Source: Geodermatophilus aquaeductus (GTDB taxonomy: Bacteria; Actinomycetota; Actinomycetes; Mycobacteriales; Geodermatophilaceae). Taken from it: DNA of 64,000 nucleotides. A program made the position numbers and the translations under genes. Below the pieces are notes generated by a model. It did not search any database. It had not been told where the DNA came from and worked only from the letters and a program-made list of their open reading frames with translations. Of this stretch, positions 40,537 to 50,003 are shown in pieces (the first letter of the stretch is position 1; each line of letters opens with the position of its first letter). The DNA lies in NCBI RefSeq assembly GCF_900182545.1, contig NZ_FXTJ01000004.1, forward strand, positions 186,001 to 250,000, in the 5' to 3' direction.

Positions 40537-41337
40537 GTGACCACCGCCCTCGCCGCTCCGGCCGTCCGGCACACCGGAGCCCGCGCCGCCCTCTCCGACC
40601 GGCTCACCATGAGCGCGCGCAGCCTCCGGCTGACCAGCCGCGACGCCGACACCCTGGTCATGTCGATCGTGCTGCCCGTGCTGCTCATGGCGCTGTTCGT
40701 CTACGTCTTCGGCGGGGCCATCAGCGGCCGGGCCGAGTACGTCGACTACGTCGTCCCCGGCATCGTGCTGCTCTGCGCCGGCTACGGCGCCGCCTCCACC
40801 GCGATGGTCGTCGCTGCCGACACCACCAGCGGCATGGTCGACCGGCTGCGCTCCCTGCCGGTGCGCAGCTCGGCCGTCCTCACCGGCCACGTCGTGGCCA
40901 GCGTCGCCCGCAACGCCCTGTCGACGGCGGTGGTCGTCGGCGCCGCCCTGCTCATGGGCTTCCGGCCCGACGCCGGCCCGCTCGAGTGGCTGGCCACCGC
41001 GGGCGTGCTCCTGCTCTACGTCCTCGCGCTGTCGTGGCTGGCCGCCCTGCTCGGCGTCCTCGCCTCCGGCGTCGAGTCGGCCAGCGCGCTGAGCTTCCTC
41101 ATGCTCTTCCTGCCCTACCTGAGCAGCGCGTTCGTCCCGCCGGAGACCCTCCCGACGGCGCTGCGCGCGGTGGCCGAGCACCAGCCGATCACCCCCGTCA
41201 TCGAGACGGTCCGCGGCCTGCTGACCGGCACCCCGATCGGGTCCTCCGGGTGGCTCGCGGTCCTCTGGTGCGGCGGCATCCTCGCCGTCGCGGTCACCGC
41301 GGCGGGTTGGGCGTACCGGCGGCGCGGCCGCACCTGA
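40537..41337 (+). CDS. ABC-2 type permease (DrrB-like)
   Basis: 266 residues with six hydrophobic segments and the ABC-2 motif LSFLMLFLPYLSSAFVPPETLPTALRAVAEHQPITPVIE (quoted only in part: SSAFVPPETLP, HQPITPVIE). Partner of the upstream ATPase; together they probably export a drug or secondary metabolite, controlled by the divergent TetR protein. GTG start with GGAGG. Confidence 0.92.
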   Translation: MTTALAAPAVRHTGARAALSDRLTMSARSLRLTSRDADTLVMSIVLPVLLMALFVYVFGGAISGRAEYVDYVVPGIVLLCAGYGAASTAMVVAADTTSGMVDRLRSLPVRSSAVLTGHVVASVARNALSTAVVVGAALLMGFRPDAGPLEWLATAGVLLLYVLALSWLAALLGVLASGVESASALSFLMLFLPYLSSAFVPPETLPTALRAVAEHQPITPVIETVRGLLTGTPIGSSGWLAVLWCGGILAVAVTAAGWAYRRRGRT

Positions 41338-41418
41338 CCCGCCGCCCCGAGGGGCACCCGCGTCATGGTGGGTGCCTTCTCGAGGCTGTTGTTCTGTCTT
41401 TCTCAAATGGCGATGGTT

Positions 41419-41433
41419 AGTTGGGGATAACGG
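41419..41433 (+). repeat. polar 15-bp motif, copy 5 (5.2 kb right of dif)
   Basis: Exact AGTTGGGGATAACGG on the plus strand, in the gap after the ABC operon and 48 bases ahead of the -35 box of the MFS gene. Preceded by GGTT as in copy 3. Confidence 0.8.
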
Positions 41434-41480
41434 GCGAGGGAGGAATGGTCACGGTCCGGCGTCGGAACGAGCCGGTGCCG

Positions 41481-41510
41481 TTGACCGCTGCAACAATGCG
41501 TCGCTACGTT
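41481..41510 (+). promoter_or_regulatory. promoter of the MFS gene
   Basis: TTGACC and TACGTT are separated by 18 bases. The predicted start near 41517 falls on an inverted repeat, so a regulator could act there. Confidence 0.55.
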
Positions 41511-41515
41511 GCGCG

Positions 41516-41539
41516 CCGGTGTGGTCCGCGCCACACCGG
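41516..41539. promoter_or_regulatory. inverted repeat at the predicted start of the MFS mRNA
   Basis: CCGGTGTGG and CCACACCGG are perfect arms with a six-base spacer. Placed at the expected transcription start, it could be an operator or a 5' hairpin. Confidence 0.45.
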
Positions 41540-41605
41540 TGGACCGGTCGTGAGGCCGGGCCGCCCTCCCACCCGTGCTCGGCGCTGCGCCGGGAAGGGA
41601 CCACC

Positions 41606-43585
41606 GTGGCCGCAACCGCTGTACGTCCGAACGAGATGCCGGCACCCCCCGACAGCGGGGGCCTCCGCCGGCTCTGGGACCGCACGCTGCACCGCTACCC
41701 CGAGACCGGCCCCCGGTCGCTGTACCTCGGCATCACCGTGCTCGCGACGGTGGTCCTCTACTACGAGCTCTACGTGGGCGGCGCCGTCGCGACGCAGATC
41801 ATCGCCGAGCTCGGCTACACCTTCACCGGCTACGTGTTCGTCTCCGTGATCGGCAACCTGGTCGGCGCCTTCGCCTCGCTCTTCGCCGGCCTGGCCGACC
41901 GCTGGGGCCGGGCCAACCTGGTGGTCGGCGGGCTGCTCATCACCGGCCTGATCCTCCTGGTGGGCCTGCCGCAGGCGCCGAACAAGACGGTCTTCACCGT
42001 GCTGTTCGCCGTCCTGAGCTTCGTCGAGGGCGTCGTGCTGGTGGCCACACCGGCGCTGATCCGCGACTTCTCGCCGCAGGTCGGCCGCGGCGTCGCCATG
42101 GGCTTCTGGACCCTCGGCCCGGTGCTCGGCAGCCTCGTGGTGACGACGGTGTCGAGCAACACCCTCGACGACCACCCCGACTGGCGCTGGCAGTTCTACG
42201 TCTGCGGCATCGCCGGCCTGGTCGTGTTCGTGATCGCGCTGGTCGGGCTGCGCGAGCTCTCCCCCGCCCTGCGCGACCAGCTCATGGTCAGCATGCGCGA
42301 CCGCGCGCTGGTCGAGGCCCGCGCCCGCGGTCTGGACACCGAGCAGGCGCTGCAGGGCCACTGGCGGCAGATGCTGCGCTTCGACGTCGTCGGGTCGGCC
42401 TTCGCCATCAGCATCTTCCTGCTGCTCTACTACATCCTCGTCGGCTTCGCCGTCGTCTACTTCGCCACCGTGTTCGGCTACTCCGAGCAGCGCGCCAACG
42501 CCCTGGCCAACTGGTACTGGGTGACCAACGCGATCGCCCTGGTGGTCACCGGCGTCCTCACCGACCGGTTCCGGGTGCGCAAGCCGTTCATGATCGCCGG
42601 CACGCTCATCGGCCTGGTGGGCTCGGTGCTGTTCACCCTGTCGGCGACGCGGCCGGAGACCGGCTACTACACCCTCGCGGTGTACTTCATCCTCTCCGCG
42701 GCCGGCGGCGGCATGGCCTACGTGGCGTGGATGGCCTCCTTCACCGAGACCGTCGAGCGGCACAACCCCGCGGCCACGGCCACCGGCCTGGCCATCTGGG
42801 GCTGGCTGCTGCGGCTCGTCGTGACGGTCTCGCTGGCGGTCTTCACCCTGGTCGTCCCGGCGACCTCGGTGCTGGTCGACCAGGGCTCGCGGGTCACCGA
42901 GATCGTCGAGGCGCACCCGGAGGAGGTCGCCGTCCTCTCGGCGATCGACCCGGCCACCTCGGCGGCGCTCGCCGAGGACCCGGCCGACGTCGACGCCCTG
43001 GCCACCGCCCTGGGCTCGGTGGCCGCCCAGCAGGGCGCCGGTGCCGACGAGGCGGCCGCGGTGTCCGACGCGGTGCGCACCCGGGCGCCGCAGCTGGCCG
43101 CCGCGCAGGCGGTCGACCCGGCCACCCTGGCGGCGCTGCAGGCCGACCCCGCCGACGCCGCGGCCGGTGCCGCCGCCGTCGGGCAGATCGCGCAGGCCCT
43201 CGGCGTCGACGCCGGCACCGCCACCCAGCTGCTGGTCAGCCTCGGCGACCCGGCGGTGCAGGCCGACCTCGCGCTCGTGCAGCGCTACGGGGCGGTGCTC
43301 GAGGAGGCCAACGCGGCGATCCCGGCCGAGGACCTGGCCTTCCTGTCCGCCAACGGCGCCGAGGTGGCCCAGGCCGCCGAGGGCAACCCCGGCCAGTGGC
43401 AGCGCTGGTGGTGGGTCTGCGTCGCCGGGCAGGTGCTCTTCCTGCCGTTCGTCTTCGTGATGGCCGGCCGGTGGAGCCCGCGCCGCGCCCGCCAGGACGA
43501 ACGGGAGCACGAGGAGAGGGTGGCCCGGGAGCTCGCCGCGCTGGAGCGGACGACCGAGCCCGCCGGCGAGCACGCCCACGCCTGA
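41606..43585 (+). CDS. MFS transporter with a large Ala-rich loop before the last helix
   Basis: 659 residues, much longer than the usual 400-550. Eleven membrane segments occupy residues about 35-430, with the sugar/metabolite-type loop motif LADRWGRANL after segment 2. Residues about 432-600 form a hydrophilic insertion rich in Ala, Asp, Glu and Val (AIDPATSAALAEDPADVDAL; GDPAVQADLALVQRYGAVLE), followed by the last segment (WWWVCVAGQVLFLPFVFVMA) and a charged tail. The insertion should face outside. GTG 41606 follows AAGGGA; M11 is another possible start. Substrate unknown. Confidence 0.85.
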   Translation: MAATAVRPNEMPAPPDSGGLRRLWDRTLHRYPETGPRSLYLGITVLATVVLYYELYVGGAVATQIIAELGYTFTGYVFVSVIGNLVGAFASLFAGLADRWGRANLVVGGLLITGLILLVGLPQAPNKTVFTVLFAVLSFVEGVVLVATPALIRDFSPQVGRGVAMGFWTLGPVLGSLVVTTVSSNTLDDHPDWRWQFYVCGIAGLVVFVIALVGLRELSPALRDQLMVSMRDRALVEARARGLDTEQALQGHWRQMLRFDVVGSAFAISIFLLLYYILVGFAVVYFATVFGYSEQRANALANWYWVTNAIALVVTGVLTDRFRVRKPFMIAGTLIGLVGSVLFTLSATRPETGYYTLAVYFILSAAGGGMAYVAWMASFTETVERHNPAATATGLAIWGWLLRLVVTVSLAVFTLVVPATSVLVDQGSRVTEIVEAHPEEVAVLSAIDPATSAALAEDPADVDALATALGSVAAQQGAGADEAAAVSDAVRTRAPQLAAAQAVDPATLAALQADPADAAAGAAAVGQIAQALGVDAGTATQLLVSLGDPAVQADLALVQRYGAVLEEANAAIPAEDLAFLSANGAEVAQAAEGNPGQWQRWWWVCVAGQVLFLPFVFVMAGRWSPRRARQDEREHEERVARELAALERTTEPAGEHAHA

Positions 43586-43602
43586 GCACCACCGACCGAC
43601 GA

Positions 43603-43638
43603 CACGGGGCCGGGGAGCGAGCGCTCCCCGGCCCCGTG
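43603..43638. terminator. bidirectional terminator hairpin
   Basis: A perfect 16-bp stem (CACGGGGCCGGGGAGC and complement) with loop GAGC, between the convergent MFS and monooxygenase-like genes. Confidence 0.8.
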
Positions 43639-43655
43639 CCCCGTCCGGGAACCGG

Positions 43656-44258
43656 TCAGCGGGCGCGCCGCTCCCGCCACGGCCGGCCGTGCAGCCACCA
43701 CGAGAGCCGGCGGGTGATCCACGGCAGCAGCAGGTACGTCATCAGCGGGGTGAGCGTCAGGGTCACGACCAGCACCCGCAGGGCCACGGGCACGTCGGCG
43801 AGCGCCGCGCCCAGGGTCACCGTGGCCAGCAGGTTGAGCGGGTAGAACACCAGCCAGATCGTCGTCGCCTGCTTCCACCGCGGCGGAGCCGGCGGGGCCG
43901 CGGGGGTGACCACCTCGGTGCTCACCGGGGAGTCGAACCAGCCCTCGATGCCGGTGCGCCGCTCGGTGCGGGTGACCTCGGCCAGTCCCTCGGCCGAGCG
44001 CAGCCACCAGGCCCGCTCCGTCGACGCCTCCCACGCCTCGAGCGCCTCCTGGTCGGCGAAGCGGCACAGCATGTGCCACTCGTCGGAGCCGTCGTGCGAG
44101 CGCACCCAGCCGGCGCCGAGGAAGCCCGGGAAGGACTCGGCCATCGTCAGACCGGCCCGGATCCAGGCGGTCATCTCGCGCGTGTGCGCGGGATCGGCGC
44201 GGCGGGTGAAGGAGACGGTGACCGGCAGGTGCCGGGCGGCGACCGGGAGCGACGTCAC
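43656..44258 (-). CDS. ABM-domain protein with two C-terminal membrane helices
   Basis: 200 residues. Residues about 10-105 look like an antibiotic biosynthesis monooxygenase-type ferredoxin fold (VTVSFTRRADPAHTREM; EWHMLCRFADQEALEAWEAS), then two hydrophobic segments (about 130-150, 155-178) and a basic end. This combined form is common in actinobacteria; activity is unproven. The start GTG 44258 fits the domain start; the longer frame upstream is not supported. Confidence 0.75.
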   Translation of the reverse strand: MTSLPVAARHLPVTVSFTRRADPAHTREMTAWIRAGLTMAESFPGFLGAGWVRSHDGSDEWHMLCRFADQEALEAWEASTERAWWLRSAEGLAEVTRTERRTGIEGWFDSPVSTEVVTPAAPPAPPRWKQATTIWLVFYPLNLLATVTLGAALADVPVALRVLVVTLTLTPLMTYLLLPWITRRLSWWLHGRPWRERRAR

Positions 44259-44370
44259 CGTTCCAGGATGGGCGAGCCGCGGCCCCCGGCGCAGGTCGGA
44301 GGAGCGTGATCTCCCCCGCTCTCGCTGCTCCTCCCCCTCGCTGACGTGACCACCGTCTCCTGTGTCCAGG

Positions 44371-44385
44371 AGTTGGGGATAACGG
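44371..44385 (+). repeat. polar 15-bp motif, copy 6 (8.2 kb right of dif)
   Basis: Exact AGTTGGGGATAACGG on the plus strand in the gap between two divergent genes, 62 bases ahead of the M50 gene. Confidence 0.8.
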
Positions 44386-44447
44386 ACGACACGGCAGGCG
44401 GACGCGCCTCCGGGGAGCTCCCAGGCCGGTGCGGTTGACTCGCCGCG

Positions 44448-45152
44448 ATGGACGCCGTCGACCGCCTCTGGACCCGCGTGAGCGCCGCGGCCCCGCTTCC
44501 CCTCGAGGTCCTGGCCGCGGCCGCCGCCGTGGCGCTGCTCGTCGTCGCCACCCCCGCGCTGTGGCGGCCGGCGCGGACGGTGGTGACCATCGCCCACGAG
44601 GGCGCCCACGGGCTCGCCGCGCTGGCCACCGGCCGGAGCCTGGCCGGGATCCGGCTGCACTCGGACACCTCCGGGCTCACCGTCTCGCGGGGCCGCCCCA
44701 GCGGGATCGGCATGGTGCTCACCTGCGCGGCGGGCTACGTGGGCCCGGCCCTGTTCGGCCTGGGCGCGGCGGCGCTGCTCGCGGCCGGGCACGCCGTCGG
44801 GGTGCTGTGGGCGCTGCTGGCCCTGCTCGCGCTCCTGCTGGTGCAGATCCGCAACCTCTACGGGCTGTGGGCGGTGCTGGTCACCGCCGCGGGCCTGGCC
44901 GCCGTCACCGCGTGGCTGCCGCCGGCCGGCCAGGCCGCCGTCGCCGCGGCCGTGACCTGGTTCCTGCTGCTGGCCGCGCCGCGCACCGTGCTGGAGCTGC
45001 AGGCGGCGCGCCGGCGGCGGGCGGCCCCGGACTCCGACGCCGACCAGCTGGCCCGCCTCACCCGGGTGCCCGCGCTGCTGTGGGTGGGCGTGTTCCTGCT
45101 GGTCGACGTCGCCGCGCTGGCGCTCGCGGTCAGGTGGCTGCTGGTGCCCTGA
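44448..45152 (+). CDS. M50 family membrane metallopeptidase
   Basis: 234 residues. The zinc motif HEGAH (residues 50-54) lies in a predicted membrane region, followed by about five more hydrophobic segments; a second zinc ligand is probably the Asp/Asn of IRNLYGLW. This is the M50B-like group widespread in actinobacteria, intramembrane proteases of unknown substrate. ATG start without a strong ribosome site. Confidence 0.85.
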   Translation: MDAVDRLWTRVSAAAPLPLEVLAAAAAVALLVVATPALWRPARTVVTIAHEGAHGLAALATGRSLAGIRLHSDTSGLTVSRGRPSGIGMVLTCAAGYVGPALFGLGAAALLAAGHAVGVLWALLALLALLLVQIRNLYGLWAVLVTAAGLAAVTAWLPPAGQAAVAAAVTWFLLLAAPRTVLELQAARRRRAAPDSDADQLARLTRVPALLWVGVFLLVDVAALALAVRWLLVP

Positions 45153-45179
45153 GGACGACCCGGAGCGTCACCCTGAGCG

Positions 45180-47555
45180 TCACTCCGCCCCGTAGCGGCT
45201 GCGCCGGCGCGGCTCGGCCCCGTGCGGCTGGGTGACCTTGCCGGTGTCGGGCGCCGGGGGGATGTCGACCACCAGGTCGTCGTGGTCGACGGTCAGCCGG
45301 CGGCCGTGGTGGTGCACGTCGAGCGCCTCGCCGTCGAGCAGCCGGTAGGTGGCCTGCTCCTTGGTGACCGTCACCTGCAGGGCGCGGCCCTGGTAGGCTA
45401 GCCGGAAGCGCAGCCGGCTGATGCGCTCGGGCAGCCGCGGCGCGAACAGCAGGTGCCCGTCGTGGTCGCGCATGCCGCCGAACCCCGCGACGGCGACCGT
45501 CCAGCCGCCGGCCATCGAGGCGATGTGCAGGCCGTGGCCGGAGTTGCCGTGCAGGTTCTGCAGGTCGGTGAGCGTGGCCTCGGCCCAGTAGTCGTAGGCC
45601 AGCTCCAGGTGCCCGGTCTCGGCGGCCACCACCGCCTGCTGGGCCGCCGACAGCGACGAGTCGCGCACCGTGCGGGCCTCGTAGTAGGCGAAGTCGGCGA
45701 CCTTCTCCTCGAAGGTGAACGCGTCCCCGCGCAGGTGCAGCGCCATGACCAGGTCGGCCTGCTTGACCACCTGCTTGCGGTAGATGTCGAAGTACGGGAA
45801 GTGCAGCAGCAGCGGGTAGCACTCCCGCGGCGTGTTCGCGAAGTCCCACTCCTCGTGGTGGGTGAACGCGTCGGACTGCATGTGCACGCCCAGCCGCGTG
45901 TCGTAGGGCACGGCCATGAGGCGGGCGGCCCGCTGCCAGGTCGCGGCCTCGTCCTCGGTGACCTGCAGCCGGCCGGCGACGTCGGGCTGCCGCTCGACCG
46001 CGGCGGCCGCCTCGCGCAGGTTCCGCTGCGCCATCAGGTTCGTGTAGACGTTGTTGTCCACCACGGCCGTGTACTCGTCGGGCCCGGTGACGCCGTCGAT
46101 GCGGAAGCCGTGCTCCTCGTCGAAGTGGCCGAGCGAGGCCCACAGCCGGGCGGTCTCGACGAGCAGCTCCGTGCCGAAGTCGCGGTCGAACTCCTCGTCC
46201 TCGGTGGCGTGCAGGTAGCGGACGACGGCGTCGGCGATGTCGGCGTTGATGTGGAAGGCCGCCGTCCCCGCCGGCCAGTACCCCGACGTCTCCTCGCCCC
46301 GGATGGTCCGCCACGGGAAGGCCGCGCCGTGCAGGCCGAGCTCGCGCGCCCGGGAGCGGGCGAGGTCCAGCGTCGAGTGCCGCCACCGCAGCGCGTCGCG
46401 GGCGGCCTCCGGCGCGATGTAGGTGAGCACGGGCAGCACGTAGGTCTCGGTGTCCCAGAAGGTGTGCCCGTCGTAGCCGGGGCCGGTGAGCCCCTTGGCC
46501 GGGATCGGCTGCCGCTCGGCGCGCAGGCCGGCCTGCAGCACGTGGAAGACGCCGACCCGCACGGCCTGCTGCAGCTCGTCGTCGCCCTCGATCTCGACGT
46601 CGGCCCGCGCCCAGAACTCGTCGAGGACGGACCGCTGCTCCTCGGCCAGCCGGGCGAAGCCGGCCAGCTTGGCCGTGGCCAGCGCCCCCTCCACCTGGTC
46701 GCGCAGCGCCGCCGCCGACCGCCGCGACGACCAGCCGTAGGCCAGGTACTTGACCAGCTTCACGCCCGAGCCCCTGCCGGGCAGCCGCGCGGCCAGCGTG
46801 TAGCGGGCGAGGTCCTCGCCGGCCTCCATGTCCTCGGTGACCTGGTCGGGGACGTCGATGACGTGCTCCATCCCGGCGGCCATGCGCAGGTGGCTGCGCT
46901 TGGTCCGGTGCACCAGGACGGCGCGGTGGCCGCGGCCGACGGCGAGCTCGCTGACCAGCGGCCGGCGCAGCGCCGCCGCGGCGCGGGGATCGTCGCCCTC
47001 GCTGCCGCTGTCGACCGGCTCGTTGGCCAGCAGGTCCGACTGCAGCGCGATGTAGAGGTCACCGCGGTCGTCGGTGCACTCGACCTGGTACTCGATGGCG
47101 GCGATCGACCGCCGGCGCAGCGACACCAGCCGGGTGCTGGTCACCCGCACGGTGCGGCCGTTGGGCGAGCGCCACTCGGTGACCCGGCGCAGCACGCCCC
47201 GGCGCAGGTCGAGGGTGCGGCGGTGCTCGATCACCTCGCCGTAGTCGAGGTCCAGCGGGGTGTCGCCGACCAGCAGCCGGATCAGCTTGCCGTCGGTGAC
47301 GTTGACGACCGTCTGCCCCTGCTCGGGGAAGCCGTAGCCGGCCTCGGCGTAGGGCAGCGGCCGCTCCTCGAAGAAGCCGTTGAGGTAGGTGCCGGGGACG
47401 ACGATCGGCTCGCCCTCCTCGAACGACCCGCGCATGCCCACGTGGCCGTTGGCGAGGGCGAACACCGACTCGTGCACCCCGAGCGAGTGGTGGTCCAGGC
47501 CGATCTCGGTCAGCGCCCACGGCTCGACCGGGAAGGTGGCGCGCCCCTCCGTCAC
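45180..47555 (-). CDS. glycoside hydrolase family 65 (disaccharide phosphorylase-like)
   Basis: 791 residues, typical of bacterial GH65 enzymes (maltose, trehalose or kojibiose phosphorylase). Motifs include LGVHESVFALANGHVGMRG at the N-terminus, PGYDGHTFWDTETYVLPVL, the catalytic acid near residue 494 in TGPDEYTAVVDNN, and KQADLVMALHLRGDAF. The enzyme should cleave a disaccharide with phosphate and release beta-glucose-1-phosphate. Its GTG overlaps the stop of a beta-phosphoglucomutase-like gene, whose product would convert that sugar phosphate to glucose-6-phosphate. The exact disaccharide cannot be told. Confidence 0.92.
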   Translation of the reverse strand: MTEGRATFPVEPWALTEIGLDHHSLGVHESVFALANGHVGMRGSFEEGEPIVVPGTYLNGFFEERPLPYAEAGYGFPEQGQTVVNVTDGKLIRLLVGDTPLDLDYGEVIEHRRTLDLRRGVLRRVTEWRSPNGRTVRVTSTRLVSLRRRSIAAIEYQVECTDDRGDLYIALQSDLLANEPVDSGSEGDDPRAAAALRRPLVSELAVGRGHRAVLVHRTKRSHLRMAAGMEHVIDVPDQVTEDMEAGEDLARYTLAARLPGRGSGVKLVKYLAYGWSSRRSAAALRDQVEGALATAKLAGFARLAEEQRSVLDEFWARADVEIEGDDELQQAVRVGVFHVLQAGLRAERQPIPAKGLTGPGYDGHTFWDTETYVLPVLTYIAPEAARDALRWRHSTLDLARSRARELGLHGAAFPWRTIRGEETSGYWPAGTAAFHINADIADAVVRYLHATEDEEFDRDFGTELLVETARLWASLGHFDEEHGFRIDGVTGPDEYTAVVDNNVYTNLMAQRNLREAAAAVERQPDVAGRLQVTEDEAATWQRAARLMAVPYDTRLGVHMQSDAFTHHEEWDFANTPRECYPLLLHFPYFDIYRKQVVKQADLVMALHLRGDAFTFEEKVADFAYYEARTVRDSSLSAAQQAVVAAETGHLELAYDYWAEATLTDLQNLHGNSGHGLHIASMAGGWTVAVAGFGGMRDHDGHLLFAPRLPERISRLRFRLAYQGRALQVTVTKEQATYRLLDGEALDVHHHGRRLTVDHDDLVVDIPPAPDTGKVTQPHGAEPRRRSRYGAE

Positions 47556-48283
47556 CGACCCGCCTCCAGCAGCTGGTCGAGGTCGGTGACGACGACGTCG
47601 GCCCCGTTCTCCTTGAGCGCGTCGGCCTGCCCCACCCGGTCCACGCCGACGACGAACCCGAAGTCCCCCGCCCGGCCGGCCGCGACGCCGGCGAGGGCGT
47701 CCTCGAACACCGCCGCGGCCGAGGGCTCCACGCCCAGCGCGCGGGCGCCGGCGAGGAAGGTGTCGGGGGCGGGCTTGCCGCGCAGGCCCTCGCGGGCGGT
47801 CACCACGCCGTCGACGCGGGCGTCGATGAGGTCGGCGAAGCCGCCGGCGGTGATGACCTGCTCGCCGTTGGCCGAGGCGGTGACCACCGCGGTGCCCAGC
47901 CCGGCCTCCTTGGCCGCGCGCAGGTAGCTCATCGACCCGGGGTAGACCTCGACGCCGTTCTCCTCGAGCTCGGTGAGCAGCAGCTCGTTCTTGCGGCGGC
48001 CGACGCCGTGCACCGTCTGCGCGCCCGGCGGGTCGTCGGGCGTGCCCTCGGGCAGCCTGATGCCGCGGCTGGCGAGGAAGTCGCGGACGCCGTCGGCGCG
48101 CGGCTTGCCGTCGACGAAGCGGTTGTAGTCGAGCTGGGTGAACTCCGGCGCCTGCGGGTCCCGGGCGCGGAGGAACTCGTCGAAGGTCCGTTTCCACGCC
48201 GCCATGTGCACGGTGGCGGTGCGGGTGAGCACGCCGTCCATGTCGAAGAGGCAGACGCGGATGCCGTCGGGGAGTCCGAGCAC
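47552..48283 (-). CDS. HAD hydrolase, beta-phosphoglucomutase-like
   Basis: 243 residues. The nucleophile motif is FDMDGVLT (Asp14, Asp16), motif II VVTASANGE, motif III REGLRGKPAPDTFL and motif IV VFEDALAGVAAG. Asp+2 and the cap domain fit beta-phosphoglucomutase. It precedes and overlaps the GH65 gene, the standard pairing for disaccharide phosphorolysis. GTG start eight bases after TAGCGT, hence leaderless. Confidence 0.9.
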   Translation of the reverse strand: MLGLPDGIRVCLFDMDGVLTRTATVHMAAWKRTFDEFLRARDPQAPEFTQLDYNRFVDGKPRADGVRDFLASRGIRLPEGTPDDPPGAQTVHGVGRRKNELLLTELEENGVEVYPGSMSYLRAAKEAGLGTAVVTASANGEQVITAGGFADLIDARVDGVVTAREGLRGKPAPDTFLAGARALGVEPSAAAVFEDALAGVAAGRAGDFGFVVGVDRVGQADALKENGADVVVTDLDQLLEAGR

Positions 48284-48443
48284 GATCCCCCACGCTACGG
48301 CGCGCGGCGCGCGGCCACCTCCCGAGAGCCGGAGACCCCCGCCCGGGGCTCCTCCCCGCCGCCGGGGCGCGCGGCGCAGGCCGGCTGCCTAGGGTCGGCC
48401 CGGGCGGCAGCGGCCGCCCCGCCGATCCGAGGAGAGGACCGCC

Positions 48444-48989
48444 ATGGCCGACCGGCCTGTCCCGCCGAGCCCGTACGACTTCCTGCCGCCCGTCCCGTCG
48501 TTCACGGTGACCAGCACCGACGTCCGCGACGGCGAGGTGCTGCCGATGCCGCACGTCAGCGGTGTCATGGGCGCCGGCGGCGACGACCGCTCTCCCCAGC
48601 TGTCCTGGTCGGGCTTCCCCGAGGGCACGAGGGGCTTCGCCGTCACCGTGTTCGACCCCGACGCCCCCACGGTGTCCGGGTTCTGGCACTGGGTGGTCAC
48701 CGGCATCCCCGGCGACGTCATCGAGCTGCCGTCGGGCGCCGGGTCGCAGGACGGCGCCGCCCTGCCCGCCGGCGCGCGGCAGCTGCGCAACGACGCCGGC
48801 TTCGCCGGTTACGTCGGGGCCGCTCCGCCGGCCGGGCACGGCCCGCACCGGTACTTCACGGTGGTGCACGCCCTCGACGTCGAGGACATGGGCGTGCCCG
48901 CCGACGCCAGCCCCGCCTTCCACGGCTTCAACCTCTTCGGCCACACGCTGGCCCGGGCCGTCCTCGTGCCGGTGTACGTCCAGGACTGA
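48444..48989 (+). CDS. YbhB/YbcL family (PEBP-like) protein
   Basis: 181 residues. [27 protein letters not shown] and [14 protein letters not shown] are hallmark phosphatidylethanolamine-binding-protein strands, and [17 protein letters not shown] the third block. No signal peptide, so cytosolic. The bacterial family has no agreed function. ATG with GAGGAGAGGA upstream. Confidence 0.93.
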   Translation: MADRPVPPSPYDFLPPVPSFTVTSTDVRDGEVLPMPHVSGVMGAGGDDRSPQLSWSGFPEGTRGFAVTVFDPDAPTVSGFWHWVVTGIPGDVIELPSGAGSQDGAALPAGARQLRNDAGFAGYVGAAPPAGHGPHRYFTVVHALDVEDMGVPADASPAFHGFNLFGHTLARAVLVPVYVQD

Positions 48990-49094
48990 ACGGAGCCGCT
49001 CCGTCCTCCCCGCGGCGGGAGGCGGGGCCGGCACGGGGTACCCGGGGACCATGACGCCCCGGGTGCCCCGCCGCCCCGGTGCCCGACGCCGGGC

Positions 49095-49889
49095 TCAGCC
49101 CGCCGGGCGGGCGGCGACCCCGGTCGAGCCCAGCCAGGCGAAGCCGACCCGCTCGTAGACCCGTGCGACGTCGTCGTCCCCGGCGGTGAGGAAGACCAGG
49201 TCGGCGGTCTCGCGGGCCTGGGCGACCAGCGCCGAGGCCAGCGCGGCGCCGACCCCCCGGCCGCGCCGGCGCGGCGAGCTGGCCACCCCGACGACCTCGC
49301 TGATCTCGGTGCCGTCGACGTCGACCGGCTGGTGCGCGCCGACGGCGACCGGCGTGCCGTCCTCGACGGCGACCATCACCACCGTGCGGCCGCTGGCGAC
49401 CCGCTCGCGCAGGACGGCGGTGCGCGCCTCGTCGGGCGGGCCGGGGTCGTCGGTGTCGTCCTCCGCGTGCGGGGCGAACCCGCTCTCCAGCAGGTGCTGG
49501 TAGTGCGGCAGCGCCGGGTCGTCGCCGCCGACGAGGTACAGCCGCACGCCGTGCGGGAGCAGCAGCTCGACCGGCTCGTCGGCGACCAGCAGCGGGAACT
49601 CGGTGACCACCAGCCCGGCCGCGCGGGCGGCGGCGGCGAGGGTCGGCGTCCGGTCGACCACCCACTCCACGGCGGCCGGCAGCTCCGCCTCCTCCTGCAG
49701 CGCCACCGCGGCCCGGACGTCGTCGGCGGGGACCGTGCGGGTGCCGGGCAGCGGCCGGGCGGGGAACGGCCAGGCGGGCGGCCCGATGGGGACGGCCAGG
49801 GTGCCGGCGGTGACCGGCGGCGCGTCGGGCAGCGACGCGGCGACGGCGTACTGCTCGACGCGGTCGAGCAGCCCGGGGCGGGTCGGCAC
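49095..49889 (-). CDS. GNAT family N-acetyltransferase
   Basis: 264 residues. Residues 1-150 are a divergent N-terminal half; the C-terminal half has the acetyl-CoA motif VVGVASSPRRRGRGVGAALASALV and VYERVGFAWLGS. The GTG start is six bases after TAGGGT (leaderless). Target unknown. Convergent with the PEBP gene. Confidence 0.85.
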   Translation of the reverse strand: MPTRPGLLDRVEQYAVAASLPDAPPVTAGTLAVPIGPPAWPFPARPLPGTRTVPADDVRAAVALQEEAELPAAVEWVVDRTPTLAAAARAAGLVVTEFPLLVADEPVELLLPHGVRLYLVGGDDPALPHYQHLLESGFAPHAEDDTDDPGPPDEARTAVLRERVASGRTVVMVAVEDGTPVAVGAHQPVDVDGTEISEVVGVASSPRRRGRGVGAALASALVAQARETADLVFLTAGDDDVARVYERVGFAWLGSTGVAARPAG

Positions 49890-50003
49890 ACCGGCACCCT
49901 AGACGCGCCCGGGCGCGGGAGCGCCGGGGAAGCCCGGTCCGCGGCGGCGCCCCACCCCCGCGGGTGACCCCGGCGACGTGGCCGTGCGGGCCCGGGCGGC
50001 ACG

